Assembly: GCF_003097635.1 (NCBI RefSeq)
Contig: NZ_QCZI01000002.1
Coordinates: 124,001 to 188,000, forward strand
Direction of reading: 5' to 3'
Length of the DNA stretch: 64,000 bases
DNA from: Flavobacterium psychrotolerans
GTDB taxonomy: Bacteria > Bacteroidota > Bacteroidia > Flavobacteriales > Flavobacteriaceae
This document shows, in pieces, positions 41,466 through 50,655 of the stretch. The notes under the pieces were generated by a model. The model was not told the DNA's origin, did not search any database, and saw only the letters and a program-made list of their open reading frames with translations. A program made the position numbers and the translations under genes. Positions within the stretch are counted from its first letter, which is position 1; each line of letters starts with the position of its first letter.

Positions 41466-43093
41466 TATTCGCTTGCTTTTTTAAGTTCGACTGAGTTTAA
41501 AATTCGTTCCGATATTTGGTTGGCATATTTGTCTCCTTCTTCGTGCAAGAATAAAATTTGTTGTAAACCTCCTTCTTGACTGAACAATAAGATTTCATAA
41601 TACAATTTGGTGCTTGTTTTATTGATTCCATCTATTCTAGAAAAAGTACCAAATCCTTTCATTCCTTTTACGCCTTCTTTGGTTTCAAAATCTTCTTTTT
41701 TGACAATCATATTTTGAGCGCCTTGAGATTCTAGAACTTGTAAAGAACTTTCCATTGATTTTGACAAATCGATTTCACCTTCCTTTTTGTATTTTATAGT
41801 AGAAAGAATCAACTGAAAATTATCTGAAATACTTCCATAAACAAAGGATTGCATTTCTTTAATAAGCGCCATTCCGTCTTTAGGCAAGGACTGGGTTAAA
41901 TCAGTTCTTTTAAGCACTTTTGGCGTTTCAATTTTCACGCTTGGGTTTCCGTATTCGCTATAAATCCATTCGCCTTCCAGCAATTCTTTGGATGGATTTC
42001 CCAGAATATTGTCCTTTACATAATCAAAACCTCTAGTCGTAATCAGGAACAAAAAAACGGCTAAAATTAATGTGACAACAATTCCGACAGACATTATAAT
42101 TTGAGTTTTTCTCTGTTTTTTCAATTGCAATTTAAGTTGTTCTTGACGCTGCAATTCGTTAAGCAACATATCATCTTCGGTTTCTACAACTACTGGAATC
42201 GATTTATCAAGCGTGATTATTGCCTTTTCTATTTTTTTGCGATCTTCTGTAATTTCGAAATCTAAAGGTTTTGATTTGGCGAATTTCACTAAATCGGCTT
42301 GTTTTAAAACGCGTTCCAGGTTCTCGATGGTTTCCTGAGAAAGTACCATTTTCTTTTTGAGAGAAGCCACTCTAATTCCTTCAATCAATTCAGAAGTAGT
42401 ACTTTCCATGGCCGGAATATCAATTGCTTCTTCTATATAGTTTCTGGCAATATCGGTTAGTTCGCTATAATAGGCTTTGACTTCGCCTTTTTGCCAAAGT
42501 TCTTTTTTCTCTAAAGTATTCAGCAAACTGGTTGCTTTTTCTATTGGAGTTTTAAAGATTTCTTCTTCTATTTCTTTCTTCTGACGAATTTTAAGCCACC
42601 AATAAACAAAAGCTGCAATTCCGGCAAGTAAAACTAAGATTAAAAACAATTTCCAAATCCAACTTTTGCTCGATGTAACTTCGGCAATGGGTTTGATGTC
42701 GTACATTTTTTGTTTTAAAGTATCCACCACAACATTTGAAACCTCTACTTTAATGCTGTCTGTAAAAAAAGGTTTGTTGTTAATTAAAACTTTGACACTT
42801 GGAATGCTATATTTCCCGCTATCAAATTGAGTTAGTCCGTATTTTTTTATTAGCTCATAGCGGTCTTTATTTTTTATGGTATCAACCGCATATGATCGTA
42901 TGACTTCTAATGGCCCAAGGTTTTTTGAATTTGGAAAAACCACTTTCGACAAAGTATTGACAGACGTTTTTAGCGTTAGTTTAAACTCCGCTCCAATCTT
43001 GTTTTTGTTAGTATCAATGCTTGTAACCACCTGTTTTTGTTGTGCAAAAATGGTGGTGGAAAGCAGTAATAGTAAGTAAAGTTTAATTTTCAT
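41465..43093 (-). CDS. BatD-like membrane protein within the bat operon
   Basis: 542 residues: signal peptide (1-17, TTIFAQ), a beta-rich periplasmic region (about 20-135) resembling one BatD repeat, a membrane helix (about 145-168), a helical cytoplasmic region (about 175-330) typical of the segment in BatD-type proteins, a second membrane helix (about 335-355) and a soluble C-terminal domain (about 370-540) that I do not recognise. Position between the DUF58 and batA genes is usual for flavobacterial operons. Probably a structural partner of MoxR/DUF58/BatA. Confidence 0.75.
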   Translation of the reverse strand: MKIKLYLLLLLSTTIFAQQKQVVTSIDTNKNKIGAEFKLTLKTSVNTLSKVVFPNSKNLGPLEVIRSYAVDTIKNKDRYELIKKYGLTQFDSGKYSIPSVKVLINNKPFFTDSIKVEVSNVVVDTLKQKMYDIKPIAEVTSSKSWIWKLFLILVLLAGIAAFVYWWLKIRQKKEIEEEIFKTPIEKATSLLNTLEKKELWQKGEVKAYYSELTDIARNYIEEAIDIPAMESTTSELIEGIRVASLKKKMVLSQETIENLERVLKQADLVKFAKSKPLDFEITEDRKKIEKAIITLDKSIPVVVETEDDMLLNELQRQEQLKLQLKKQRKTQIIMSVGIVVTLILAVFLFLITTRGFDYVKDNILGNPSKELLEGEWIYSEYGNPSVKIETPKVLKRTDLTQSLPKDGMALIKEMQSFVYGSISDNFQLILSTIKYKKEGEIDLSKSMESSLQVLESQGAQNMIVKKEDFETKEGVKGMKGFGTFSRIDGINKTSTKLYYEILLFSQEGGLQQILFLHEEGDKYANQISERILNSVELKKASE

Positions 43094-43097
43094 TTTA

Positions 43098-43257
43098 TTA
43101 TCCTCTCCCCAACCCTCTCCAAAAGAGAGGGAGCCGAGCCTGGTATGCTTTTGTTAATTTATTTACTGTATTGATAATCAGTAGTCATACTGAATTCTAA
43201 TTTTTGGTTTTTATTTCCTTTCCTAACTCATCCCCTTCGGGGAGGCTGGGAGGGGAT
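43098..43257. repeat. GC-richer palindromic intergenic repeats between DUF58 and the BatD-like gene
   Basis: Contains a perfect CCCTCTC/GAGAGGG hairpin (43113-43119 with 43125-43131) and a CCCC-TTC-GGGG hairpin (43232-43242), within sequence of the widespread CTCCCCAACCCTCTCC type. It stands out from the surrounding AT-rich DNA and interrupts the otherwise tight operon. Confidence 0.6.
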
Positions 43258-44121
43258 TTATCTCGATTTAAAATACCCCAATAATTTAGTAACATAACTT
43301 TCGTCAACCCTTGTGTTAACAACGCCTGAACCTGATTTGCTAAATGTTTCTTTAAAATATTTTAAATTATCTTGATAGTATTTTTCATAATTCAGCCTCA
43401 AAGATTTCGAACCGGTATTTATCAGTTGGGTTTCTCCTGTTTCGGCATCCAACATGGAAACCATTCCGACATTTGGCATTTTTTCTTCGCGAACATCATA
43501 AACCCGAATGCCTGTAATATCATGTTTTTTGGAAGCGATTTTCAAGGTTTGCTCATAATCGCCCGACATAAAGTCTGAAATCACAAATACAATAGCCTTC
43601 TTTTTCTGGGTTCCCGATAAAAATTTTAATGCTTGTGCAATGTCCGTTTTGTAGCTTTTAGGTTCAAATTCTATCAATTCCCTAATAATACGCAACACAT
43701 GTGAACGCCCTTTTTTTGGTGGAATATACAATTCGATTTGGTCTGAAAACAAAATCAACCCAATTTTATCGTTGTTTTGTGTAGCCGAAAAAGCCATAGT
43801 TGCGGCAATCTCGGTAACGATGTCTTTTTTGAATTGGTTTTTTGTCCCAAAACTTTCGGAACCCGAAATATCAACCATCAACATCATGGTAAGCTCTCGT
43901 TCTTCTTCAAAAACCTTTACATGTGCTTCGTTATAACGCGCCGTAACATTCCAGTCAATGGCACGAATGTCATCACCATATTGATAAGGACGCACTTCGG
44001 AGAAAGTCATTCCACGCCCTTTAAATGACGTATGGTATTCGCCCGAAAAGATATGATCGCTCAATCTTCGGGTTTTGATTTCTATCTTTCGTACTTTTTT
44101 TAAAAGCTCTTTTGTATCCAT
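43258..44121 (-). CDS. DUF58 domain protein
   Basis: 287 residues from the ATG at 44121. An eight-codon upstream extension reads MCLCGKKK and falls in an intergenic repeat. The DUF58 signature RPYQYGDDIRAIDWNVTAR lies near residue 45. It is followed by a VWA-like fold with the MIDAS-type DISGSES and a C-terminal helix. DUF58 proteins accompany MoxR ATPases, which probably act on them. No membrane segment. Second gene of the operon. Confidence 0.9.
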   Translation of the reverse strand: MDTKELLKKVRKIEIKTRRLSDHIFSGEYHTSFKGRGMTFSEVRPYQYGDDIRAIDWNVTARYNEAHVKVFEEERELTMMLMVDISGSESFGTKNQFKKDIVTEIAATMAFSATQNNDKIGLILFSDQIELYIPPKKGRSHVLRIIRELIEFEPKSYKTDIAQALKFLSGTQKKKAIVFVISDFMSGDYEQTLKIASKKHDITGIRVYDVREEKMPNVGMVSMLDAETGETQLINTGSKSLRLNYEKYYQDNLKYFKETFSKSGSGVVNTRVDESYVTKLLGYFKSR

Positions 44122-44129
44122 TTTTTTCT

Positions 44130-44228
44130 TACCACAAAGGCACAAAGGCGCAAAGTTTTATTTAATTCGTAAGTCTTTATATGTTCAGATGACAACTGAT
44201 TACTGAAAACTGAACACTGCCAACTTAT
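44130..44228. repeat. Intergenic repeats between DUF58 and moxR genes
   Basis: A CACAAAGGCACAAAGGCGC half-element related to the palindrome at 36790-36872, followed by an inverted GTTCAG/CTGAAC pair around 44181-44214. Confidence 0.5.
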
Positions 44229-45233
44229 TTACGGTACTTCTACTTCGTTTATGATTTTGTTGATAATGTCAACTGTAGTAATATTTTCTGCTTCTGCCTC
44301 ATAAGTCAATCCAATTCTGTGTCGCAACACATCATGAACTACGGCGCGAACGTCTTCTGGAATAACATATCCGCGACGTTTGATAAAAGCATAGCATTTT
44401 GCAGCATTTGCCAAATTGATGCTTCCACGTGGAGAAGAGCCAAAACTAATTAATGGTTTTAAACTTTCCAATTTGTATTTTTCAGGGTAACGAGTGGCGA
44501 AAATAATGTCAAGAATGTATTTTTCTATTTTTTCGTCCATGTAAACCTCACGAACGGCTTCCTGAGCTCTAAGAATTTGTTCTACTGAAACCACTTGATT
44601 TACTTTTTCGTAACTTCCTTTTAAGTTTTGACGAATTACCATGCGCTCCTCGTCCATTTTTGGGTAATCGATAACTGTTTTTAGCATAAAACGATCGACC
44701 TGAGCTTCAGGCAAAGGATAAGTTCCTTCTTGCTCAATTGGATTTTGAGTTGCTAAAACTAAGAAGGGTCTTTCTAGTTTAAAAGTAGTATCTCCAATAG
44801 TTACTTGTTTTTCCTGCATAGCTTCTAACAGTGCCGATTGCACTTTGGCCGGAGCACGATTGATCTCATCTGCCAATACAAAATTAGCAAAAATAGGTCC
44901 CTTTTTTATAGAAAATTCGTTCTGTTTGATGTTGTATATCATGGTTCCCACGACATCGGCTGGCAATAAATCGGGTGTAAACTGGATTCTACTAAAACTT
45001 CCATGAACGGCTTGTGAAAGCGTATTAATTGCCAAGGTTTTTGCTAATCCGGGAACTCCTTCCAATAAAATGTGCCCTTGACCCAAAAGTCCAATTAGCA
45101 ATCGCTCAATCATGTGTTTTTGACCTACAATTACCTTGTTCATTTCCATGGTAAGCAAATCGATAAAAGCACTTTCTCTTTCAATTTTTTCATTAATAGC
45201 TCTAATGTCTAGAGTCGATGTATTTTCTTCCAT
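44229..45233 (-). CDS. moxR: MoxR family AAA+ ATPase
   Basis: 334 residues from the ATG at 45233 (MEENTSTLDI). The frame continues 16 codons upstream without family similarity. Walker A is GVPGLAKTL, Walker B LADEINRAP with sensor residues in LATQNPIEQEGTYPLPEAQ, and the MoxR C-terminal lid domain is complete. This chaperone-like ATPase is the first gene of the bat operon and is expected to remodel the VWA/DUF58 proteins encoded next to it. No consensus -7 element was found upstream. Confidence 0.94.
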   Translation of the reverse strand: MEENTSTLDIRAINEKIERESAFIDLLTMEMNKVIVGQKHMIERLLIGLLGQGHILLEGVPGLAKTLAINTLSQAVHGSFSRIQFTPDLLPADVVGTMIYNIKQNEFSIKKGPIFANFVLADEINRAPAKVQSALLEAMQEKQVTIGDTTFKLERPFLVLATQNPIEQEGTYPLPEAQVDRFMLKTVIDYPKMDEERMVIRQNLKGSYEKVNQVVSVEQILRAQEAVREVYMDEKIEKYILDIIFATRYPEKYKLESLKPLISFGSSPRGSINLANAAKCYAFIKRRGYVIPEDVRAVVHDVLRHRIGLTYEAEAENITTVDIINKIINEVEVP

Positions 45234-45455
45234 TTCCTTTTTTATTACTGTGAATTGCACTGTTAAATTTTGTGAGTGCAAATTGAAAAAAAAATCAGAG
45301 GTAAGATGTTAAATTATGGTTAAAACTTGTCTTAAAGGCTGAATTTTAAGGGTGATTTATGATTGTTTTTTCTTATTTTTAAGAACTCAAAACAAATACT
45401 AAAAAATCAAGGATTCACGCCTCATATCAATTGGGGAAATAAAGAAAAATAAGCC

Positions 45456-46328
45456 ATGAATAAAACAACTGTATCGCCCATTATTGCCGGCACTATGAAC
45501 TGGGGAATTTGGGATAAGAATCTCACGACGAAAGAGATGGAAAACATGATTCATATCTGTTTAGAAAACAAAATCACCACTTTTGATCACGCCGACATTT
45601 ACGGTTCCTATACCACTGAATCTGATTTTGGAAAAGCCTTTGCCTCAAGTAAGATTGCTAGAGAAAAAATGCAATTGATTTCGAAATGTGGGATTCAGCA
45701 TATTTCAGAAAACAGAAACAACAAAATCAAGCATTACGATTATTCCAAAAGCTACATTATTTGGTCTGTTGAAAATTCATTGAAAAATTTGCAAACGGAT
45801 TATTTAGATGTGCTTTTGTTACATCGACCAAGTCCATTGATGCAGGCCGATGAGATTGCCGAAGCGATATCGAAACTAAAAACTGAAGGGAAAATTTTAG
45901 ACTTCGGGCTTTCAAATTTTACACCATCACAAACTGAATTGATTCGGCAAAAAACGGAAATCAGCTACAATCAAGTGCAATTTTCTGCAACGCATTATGA
46001 AGCCATGGTAGACGGAAGTTTGGATTATATGCAAATACATAATATCAGGCCCATGTCATGGAATCCTCTTGGAACAGTTTTTAGAGAAGATATCGAGCAA
46101 ACCCGAAGATTAAAAAAATTACTGGCCCAACTGGTAGAAAAATACCATTTGGGCGCCGATTCTATTTTACTGTCTTGGATTTTGCAACATCCCGCAAAAA
46201 TAATTCCAATAGCAGGGACTGTAAACATAGCCCGAATCCAATCCTTGATGAAAGCTGCCGAATTGCAACTGGACAAAGAAGATTGGTTTGCCATTTGGAC
46301 CGAAAGTATGGGTGAAAACGTGCCTTAA
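45456..46328 (+). CDS. Aldo/keto reductase
   Basis: 290 residues, TIM-barrel NADPH-dependent oxidoreductase. The catalytic set is visible: FDHADIYGSYTTE (Asp, Tyr), SKCGIQ (Lys) and DVLLLHRPSP (His). The C-terminal cofactor-binding part PIAGTVNIARI is present. Similar to the YdhF-type group. Substrate unknown. It precedes the AlbA-like protein and a PPP phosphatase on the same strand (gaps 56 and 15 bp), possibly one operon. Confidence 0.92.
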   Translation: MNKTTVSPIIAGTMNWGIWDKNLTTKEMENMIHICLENKITTFDHADIYGSYTTESDFGKAFASSKIAREKMQLISKCGIQHISENRNNKIKHYDYSKSYIIWSVENSLKNLQTDYLDVLLLHRPSPLMQADEIAEAISKLKTEGKILDFGLSNFTPSQTELIRQKTEISYNQVQFSATHYEAMVDGSLDYMQIHNIRPMSWNPLGTVFREDIEQTRRLKKLLAQLVEKYHLGADSILLSWILQHPAKIIPIAGTVNIARIQSLMKAAELQLDKEDWFAIWTESMGENVP

Positions 46329-46384
46329 AAATTTCAAATTTCTTCACTAATTCGCCATTATAGCTTGGGTAACGATTATAAAAA

Positions 46385-47524
46385 ATGATTAACAAACGCC
46401 TTTTAATTAAAAACCTGCTAGCTCACAATGATGAATGCAGCTTTTATGATAAAAAACGCCAGTTAAATTTGCATACCCGAGAGGGAAAGGCAAAATTTTT
46501 AAAGCACATTTGCGCCCTATCAAATTCTAATCCAACAAACAATTCTTATATTGTCGTAGGTGTAGAAGACTATGATAATGAAATTGTTGGCGACGATTTT
46601 TTTGACGACAGTCGGATTCAGAATTTAGTGAATGCTTATTTGGAATTTCCGCCAAAGATTCAATACGAAAATGTACCGTTCCCTAGTTTACCAAAAGACA
46701 AAGTAATAGGTCTGGTTACCATAAAAGCTAAAAACACAACCTCGTATTTCAAAAAAGGCATCCATACAATTCCAGCCAATAGTATATTTATAAGGCGAGG
46801 AAGTAATACCGTACCCATTGAAACTGAATTTGAGAAAAATTATCAAAATACAGAAACCGTCATTGGTATTGAAAACAATTCCAGAAATAGTATAGAGTAC
46901 ACTTTAGACGGTGTGATTGATTTCATGAATTTTCGGCACAAAGATATGGCGCCAAAATATAAGGTTTTTAAAGAATTGTTCGTGATATGCTGGGCCGGAA
47001 TTCCTAAAAAAGTCCACGATAAAACATACTTGTCTCGGGTAGATATTGAGTTAATAAACGAACAAATCAAACTGTTTTATTCTGCTCAGGATGTAGTATC
47101 CATCAATTTTGACGAGGATACTTTTACAATTATTGAATATGTCCCCTTGGGATTGAATGACAAAACAAGCTACTATCCGCTAGAAAAACAAACCATTCGT
47201 TTTTATGAAAATGGGTATTATAAAATAGACCATGAAATACTTTTTCAACCACCCGAATTCAACATGAAGATGCTTTTTCACATTTACAATTCCAACATTG
47301 CATTGCTGAAAAAACTTCAAAAAGAGCATTCCTTATCTGATACGGAATATAAAGATTTAGAAAACCTGCCATCGACTTTTATGATTTGCTACCTCAACGG
47401 TTTTGAAGATGCAAAACAAAAACTAATAGATGCGAAATTGCTATTAAAACCTTTTCCACAAGTATATTTGTCCTTTAAAGAAGCGTTTCGGATTTTAAGG
47501 AAAATGAAATACGATGTGCAATAA
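46385..47524 (+). CDS. AlbA_2/Schlafen-type putative DNA-binding protein
   Basis: 379 residues, soluble. The N-terminal half (about 20-150) fits the AlbA_2 domain: ECSFYDKKRQLNLHTREGKA, an internal NNSYIVVGVEDYDNEIVG corresponding to the family's G-I-x-D core, and ANSIFIRRGSNTVP near residue 140. Such proteins are often annotated as ATP-binding or transcriptional regulators; biochemical function here is unknown. The C-terminal half is not recognised. It lies between an aldo/keto reductase and a PPP phosphatase; only a 15-bp gap separates it from the latter. Confidence 0.72.
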   Translation: MINKRLLIKNLLAHNDECSFYDKKRQLNLHTREGKAKFLKHICALSNSNPTNNSYIVVGVEDYDNEIVGDDFFDDSRIQNLVNAYLEFPPKIQYENVPFPSLPKDKVIGLVTIKAKNTTSYFKKGIHTIPANSIFIRRGSNTVPIETEFEKNYQNTETVIGIENNSRNSIEYTLDGVIDFMNFRHKDMAPKYKVFKELFVICWAGIPKKVHDKTYLSRVDIELINEQIKLFYSAQDVVSINFDEDTFTIIEYVPLGLNDKTSYYPLEKQTIRFYENGYYKIDHEILFQPPEFNMKMLFHIYNSNIALLKKLQKEHSLSDTEYKDLENLPSTFMICYLNGFEDAKQKLIDAKLLLKPFPQVYLSFKEAFRILRKMKYDVQ

Positions 47525-47539
47525 AAATATTGAATATAA

Positions 47540-48265
47540 ATGAGAACACTTATTATTGGTGACATACACGGAGGCTTGCGTGCGTTACATCAAATTTTGG
47601 AAAGAGCTAATGTGACCCAAAAAGATACCTTAATTTTTCTGGGAGATTATGTAGATGGCTGGAGCCAATCACCACAGGTTATAGATTTTTTAATTGAATT
47701 AGATAAAAAACAAAACTGTGTTTTCATCCGTGGCAATCACGATGATCTTTTACTTTCTTGGCTCCATGAAAGCAAAGACAACCTGTTGTGGTACAAACAT
47801 GGAGGCGAAGCCACTGTGTTAGCCTATGCAAAAGTCGATGATGAGACAAAGAAAAAACACATCAAATTTTTGAAATCATTATCAAATCACTATCTCGACG
47901 AAAAAAACCGGTTATTTGTTCACGCTGGATTCACCAATATGAATGGCATTGATTTTGAATATTTTCCCGAATTGTTTTATTGGGACAGAACGTTATGGGA
48001 AACGGCTTTAGCATTAGATAAAAACATAAAAACCAACGATTTAACCTATCCGAAACGATTTACATTATATAAAGAAATCTACATCGGCCACACGCCCGTA
48101 ACACGAATTGGGAAAACCATTCCGGTACAAATGGCAACCGTTTGGAATCTAGATACAGGTGCGGCATTTGCAGGCCCATTAACCATTATGGATATCGACA
48201 GTAAAGAATTTTGGCAAAGCGAACCTTTACCTCATTTATACCCAAATGAAAAAGGTCGGAATTAG
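47540..48265 (+). CDS. PPP-type metallophosphoesterase
   Basis: 241 residues with the metal-binding signatures GDIHGG (residues 7-12), GDYVDGW and RGNHDD, then FVHAGF and the late IGHTPV His motif. This is the arrangement of bacterial serine/threonine protein phosphatase / diadenosine-tetraphosphatase-like enzymes. Cytoplasmic. It would hydrolyse phosphoproteins or a nucleotide such as Ap4A; which one is not decidable here. Last gene of the aldo/keto reductase-AlbA-phosphatase run. Confidence 0.9.
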   Translation: MRTLIIGDIHGGLRALHQILERANVTQKDTLIFLGDYVDGWSQSPQVIDFLIELDKKQNCVFIRGNHDDLLLSWLHESKDNLLWYKHGGEATVLAYAKVDDETKKKHIKFLKSLSNHYLDEKNRLFVHAGFTNMNGIDFEYFPELFYWDRTLWETALALDKNIKTNDLTYPKRFTLYKEIYIGHTPVTRIGKTIPVQMATVWNLDTGAAFAGPLTIMDIDSKEFWQSEPLPHLYPNEKGRN

Positions 48266-48277
48266 ATTGAAAATTAT

Positions 48278-48285
48278 TACATTTG
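48278..48285 (+). promoter_or_regulatory. -7 promoter element for the small barrel protein
   Basis: TACATTTG, a TAnnTTTG match, about 22 bases upstream of the ATG at 48308. Confidence 0.5.
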
Positions 48286-48307
48286 CCCACATTTTAAATT
48301 ATACACC

Positions 48308-48805
48308 ATGAAAAAAATTATTACATTATTATTTGTAGTTTCTGCCGGATTTGTAAATGCACAAGCATACAAAGGGAATGGAGACATTAAAGGGCAAGTT
48401 GGCGCTAATTTTCAAGATGGCGCAACTGGAATTCACACCTCAGTAGATTTTGGACTTGGAGAAAACATGTCTTATGGTTTTACTGGAACATATTTATTGT
48501 CTGTTCAAGAAAATATTTTGGGAGAAAAACCAAAATTTGGAGACAGAATAGATGTAAAAGTGCGATTTAATGCCAATTTAGGAAACGTCCTTAAACTAGA
48601 TCCAAAGATGGATATATACCCTGGTTTGGATTTAGGGTTGAAAAATTTTGGAGGTCACTTAGGATTCCGTTATTTCTTTACGGAAGGTTTTGGTGTTTTT
48701 ACCGAAGCTGGAATTCCTATTGCTAAATACGATACTCATTTAACTGGTTTTGATCATTACAACAACCAATTTATAGTTAATGCTGGAGTTTCATTTAACT
48801 TGTAA
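48308..48805 (+). CDS. Small outer-membrane beta-barrel-like protein
   Basis: 165 residues: signal peptide (1-19, AGFVNAQA) and alternating amphipathic strands with Gly and aromatic residues, ending in a typical barrel C-terminus (FIVNAGVSFNL, terminal aromatic two from the end). I believe it belongs to a flavobacterial family of uncharacterised secreted proteins (possibly DUF6646). Probably an outer-membrane barrel of about eight strands; function unknown. It has its own promoter element and a strong terminator. Confidence 0.75.
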   Translation: MKKIITLLFVVSAGFVNAQAYKGNGDIKGQVGANFQDGATGIHTSVDFGLGENMSYGFTGTYLLSVQENILGEKPKFGDRIDVKVRFNANLGNVLKLDPKMDIYPGLDLGLKNFGGHLGFRYFFTEGFGVFTEAGIPIAKYDTHLTGFDHYNNQFIVNAGVSFNL

Positions 48806-48840
48806 TACCGTTTTTAGCTGATAATACTAGGATTATATAA

Positions 48841-48881
48841 AAAAAGACAATTTGAAAATTAAACTTTCAAATTGTCTTTTT
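48841..48881. terminator. Bidirectional terminator between barrel protein and ALDH genes
   Basis: A perfect 17-bp stem (48841-48857 with 48865-48881) and a seven-base loop, with A's on the left and T's on the right, so it can stop transcription from both sides of this convergent pair. Confidence 0.9.
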
Positions 48882-48902
48882 TATTAAAAACAAATTGGAT
48901 TT

Positions 48903-50456
48903 TTACAAATCGAATTTTATTCCTTGTGCCAATGGCAAACTCGTGGTGTAATTAATGGTATTTGTTTGTCTTCTCATATAGATTTTCCATGCATCGGAAC
49001 CTGATTCACGTCCGCCACCCGTTTCTTTTTCTCCGCCAAAAGCGCCTCCAATTTCAGCTCCGGAAGTTCCAATATTCACATTGGCAATTCCACAATCGGA
49101 ACCAACAACCGATAAAAACAGTTCGGCTTCACGTAAATTATTGGTCATAATTGCCGATGACAATCCTTGAGCCACTCCATTCTGAACCTCTAAGGCATTT
49201 TCAACTGAACCCGAATATTTCAGTAAATATAAAACGGGAGCAAAGGTTTCATGTTGCACGATTTCGAATGAATTATTAGCCTCGGCAATAGCTGGTTTTA
49301 CATAGCAACCACTTTCATAGCCTTCGCCAGAAAGAACGCCGCCTTCCACCAAAATTTTCCCGCCTTGGGCAACTACTTTTTCCAAAGCATTAGTGTACAT
49401 TTTAACAGCATGTACATCAATTAAAGGCCCAACGTGATTGTTCTGGTCTAACGGATTTCCAATTTTCAATTGTCCATAAGCCAATACTAAGGCATCTTTT
49501 ACTTTGTCGTAAATACTTTCGTGAATAATTAATCGACGGGTTGAAGTACAACGCTGTCCGGCAGTTCCCACAGCTCCAAAAACGGCTCCAATAACGGTCA
49601 TTTTAATGTCAGCATCGGGCGTTACAATAATAGCGTTGTTGCCTCCTAATTCTAACAACGATTTTCCCAAACGACCTGCAACGGCCTGTGCCACGATTTT
49701 CCCCATTCGGGTGGAACCTGTAGCGGAAATTAAAGGAACTCGTTTGTCGTTGGTCAATAATTCTCCTATTTTATAATCGCCGTTAATCAAACAAGAAATT
49801 CCTTCGGGAAGATTGTTCTCTTTGATAACTTCAGCAATAATGTTTTGGCAGGCAACACCACAAAGAGGCGTTTTTTCCGATGGTTTCCAAACGCAAACGT
49901 CTCCAGAAATCCAAGCCAAAGCCGTATTCCAAGCCCATACGGCCACGGGGAAATTAAATGCCGAAATTATTCCGACAACTCCCAGCGGGTGGTATTGTTC
50001 GTACATTCTATGTCCAGGTCGTTCCGAGTGCATGGTTAGGCCGTGCAATTGACGGGATAGACCAACTGCAAAATCGCAGATGTCTATCATTTCCTGTACT
50101 TCGCCATATCCTTCTTGCAGGGATTTTCCCATTTCGTAGGAAACCAATTTCCCTAAGGCTTCTTTGTTTTTACGCAATTTTTCACCAAACTGGCGCACAA
50201 TTTCTCCGCGTTGCGGCGCTGGCATTAATCGAAACGTTTTGAAAGCCTCAGTTGCCGTTTGCATTACCTTTTCATAATCGGCGGCAGTTGATGTTTTTAC
50301 CGTTGCGATTAATTGTCCGTCAACTGGTGAAAAACTTTCCATGATTTCCCCATTTGAAAAATGGTTTTGCCCTGTTGATGTACCTTCGTTTATTGCTTTT
50401 ACGCCAAGTTGTTTCAAGGCTTCGGTTATGCCAAATTGTTGCGCTATTGTTATCAT
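48903..50456 (-). CDS. Aldehyde dehydrogenase, ALDH7 (antiquitin/AmaB) type
   Basis: 517 residues. The catalytic Glu is in LLELGGNNAIIV and the nucleophile Cys in GTAGQRCTSTRRLI; GQRCTSTRRL and the NNA after the Glu loop are characteristic of the ALDH7 branch. These enzymes oxidise alpha-aminoadipate semialdehyde/piperideine-6-carboxylate in lysine breakdown or other semialdehydes with NAD. Cytoplasmic. No other lysine-catabolism gene is adjacent, so substrate assignment is by family only. Start at the ATG at 50456. Confidence 0.9.
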   Translation of the reverse strand: MITIAQQFGITEALKQLGVKAINEGTSTGQNHFSNGEIMESFSPVDGQLIATVKTSTAADYEKVMQTATEAFKTFRLMPAPQRGEIVRQFGEKLRKNKEALGKLVSYEMGKSLQEGYGEVQEMIDICDFAVGLSRQLHGLTMHSERPGHRMYEQYHPLGVVGIISAFNFPVAVWAWNTALAWISGDVCVWKPSEKTPLCGVACQNIIAEVIKENNLPEGISCLINGDYKIGELLTNDKRVPLISATGSTRMGKIVAQAVAGRLGKSLLELGGNNAIIVTPDADIKMTVIGAVFGAVGTAGQRCTSTRRLIIHESIYDKVKDALVLAYGQLKIGNPLDQNNHVGPLIDVHAVKMYTNALEKVVAQGGKILVEGGVLSGEGYESGCYVKPAIAEANNSFEIVQHETFAPVLYLLKYSGSVENALEVQNGVAQGLSSAIMTNNLREAELFLSVVGSDCGIANVNIGTSGAEIGGAFGGEKETGGGRESGSDAWKIYMRRQTNTINYTTSLPLAQGIKFDL

Positions 50457-50566
50457 TGTAACTTTTTTGATGATAATTGTTATATTTATTGTAAAGATAT
50501 TGTTTAAACGTCAAATAGAAAACTAATGTCTAATAAAATTACGCTAAATGTTTGATTTTATTTATT

Positions 50567-50650
50567 GCCCGACCTGTCTGCCGACAGATGGTGGTAGAGG
50601 CATCCCACGCCTTTTAGCGTTGAAAAACGGACAGCGGGGAAAGCTCCCAA
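50567..50650 (+). ncRNA. Candidate structured RNA resembling the Flavo-1 motif
   Basis: Between ALDH and corA lies a GC-richer stretch. It has an outer CCCG/CGGG pairing (50568-50571 with 50634-50638 region), an inner CTGTC-TGC-CGACAG hairpin (50574-50586) and an ACGC/GCGT hairpin (50606-50620), followed by AACGGACAGCGGGGAAAGC. The GCATCC...AAAACGGAnAGCGGGG pattern is what I remember from small intergenic RNAs common in flavobacteria (Flavo-1). Strand is inferred from that resemblance. No ORF fits. Confidence 0.45.
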
Positions 50651-50655
50651 TTGAA

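Noticed and set aside
45456..48265. A defence island built around the AlbA_2 protein
   Set aside because: Neighbours are an ordinary aldo/keto reductase and a PPP phosphatase, and no nuclease, helicase, methylase or toxin is present.
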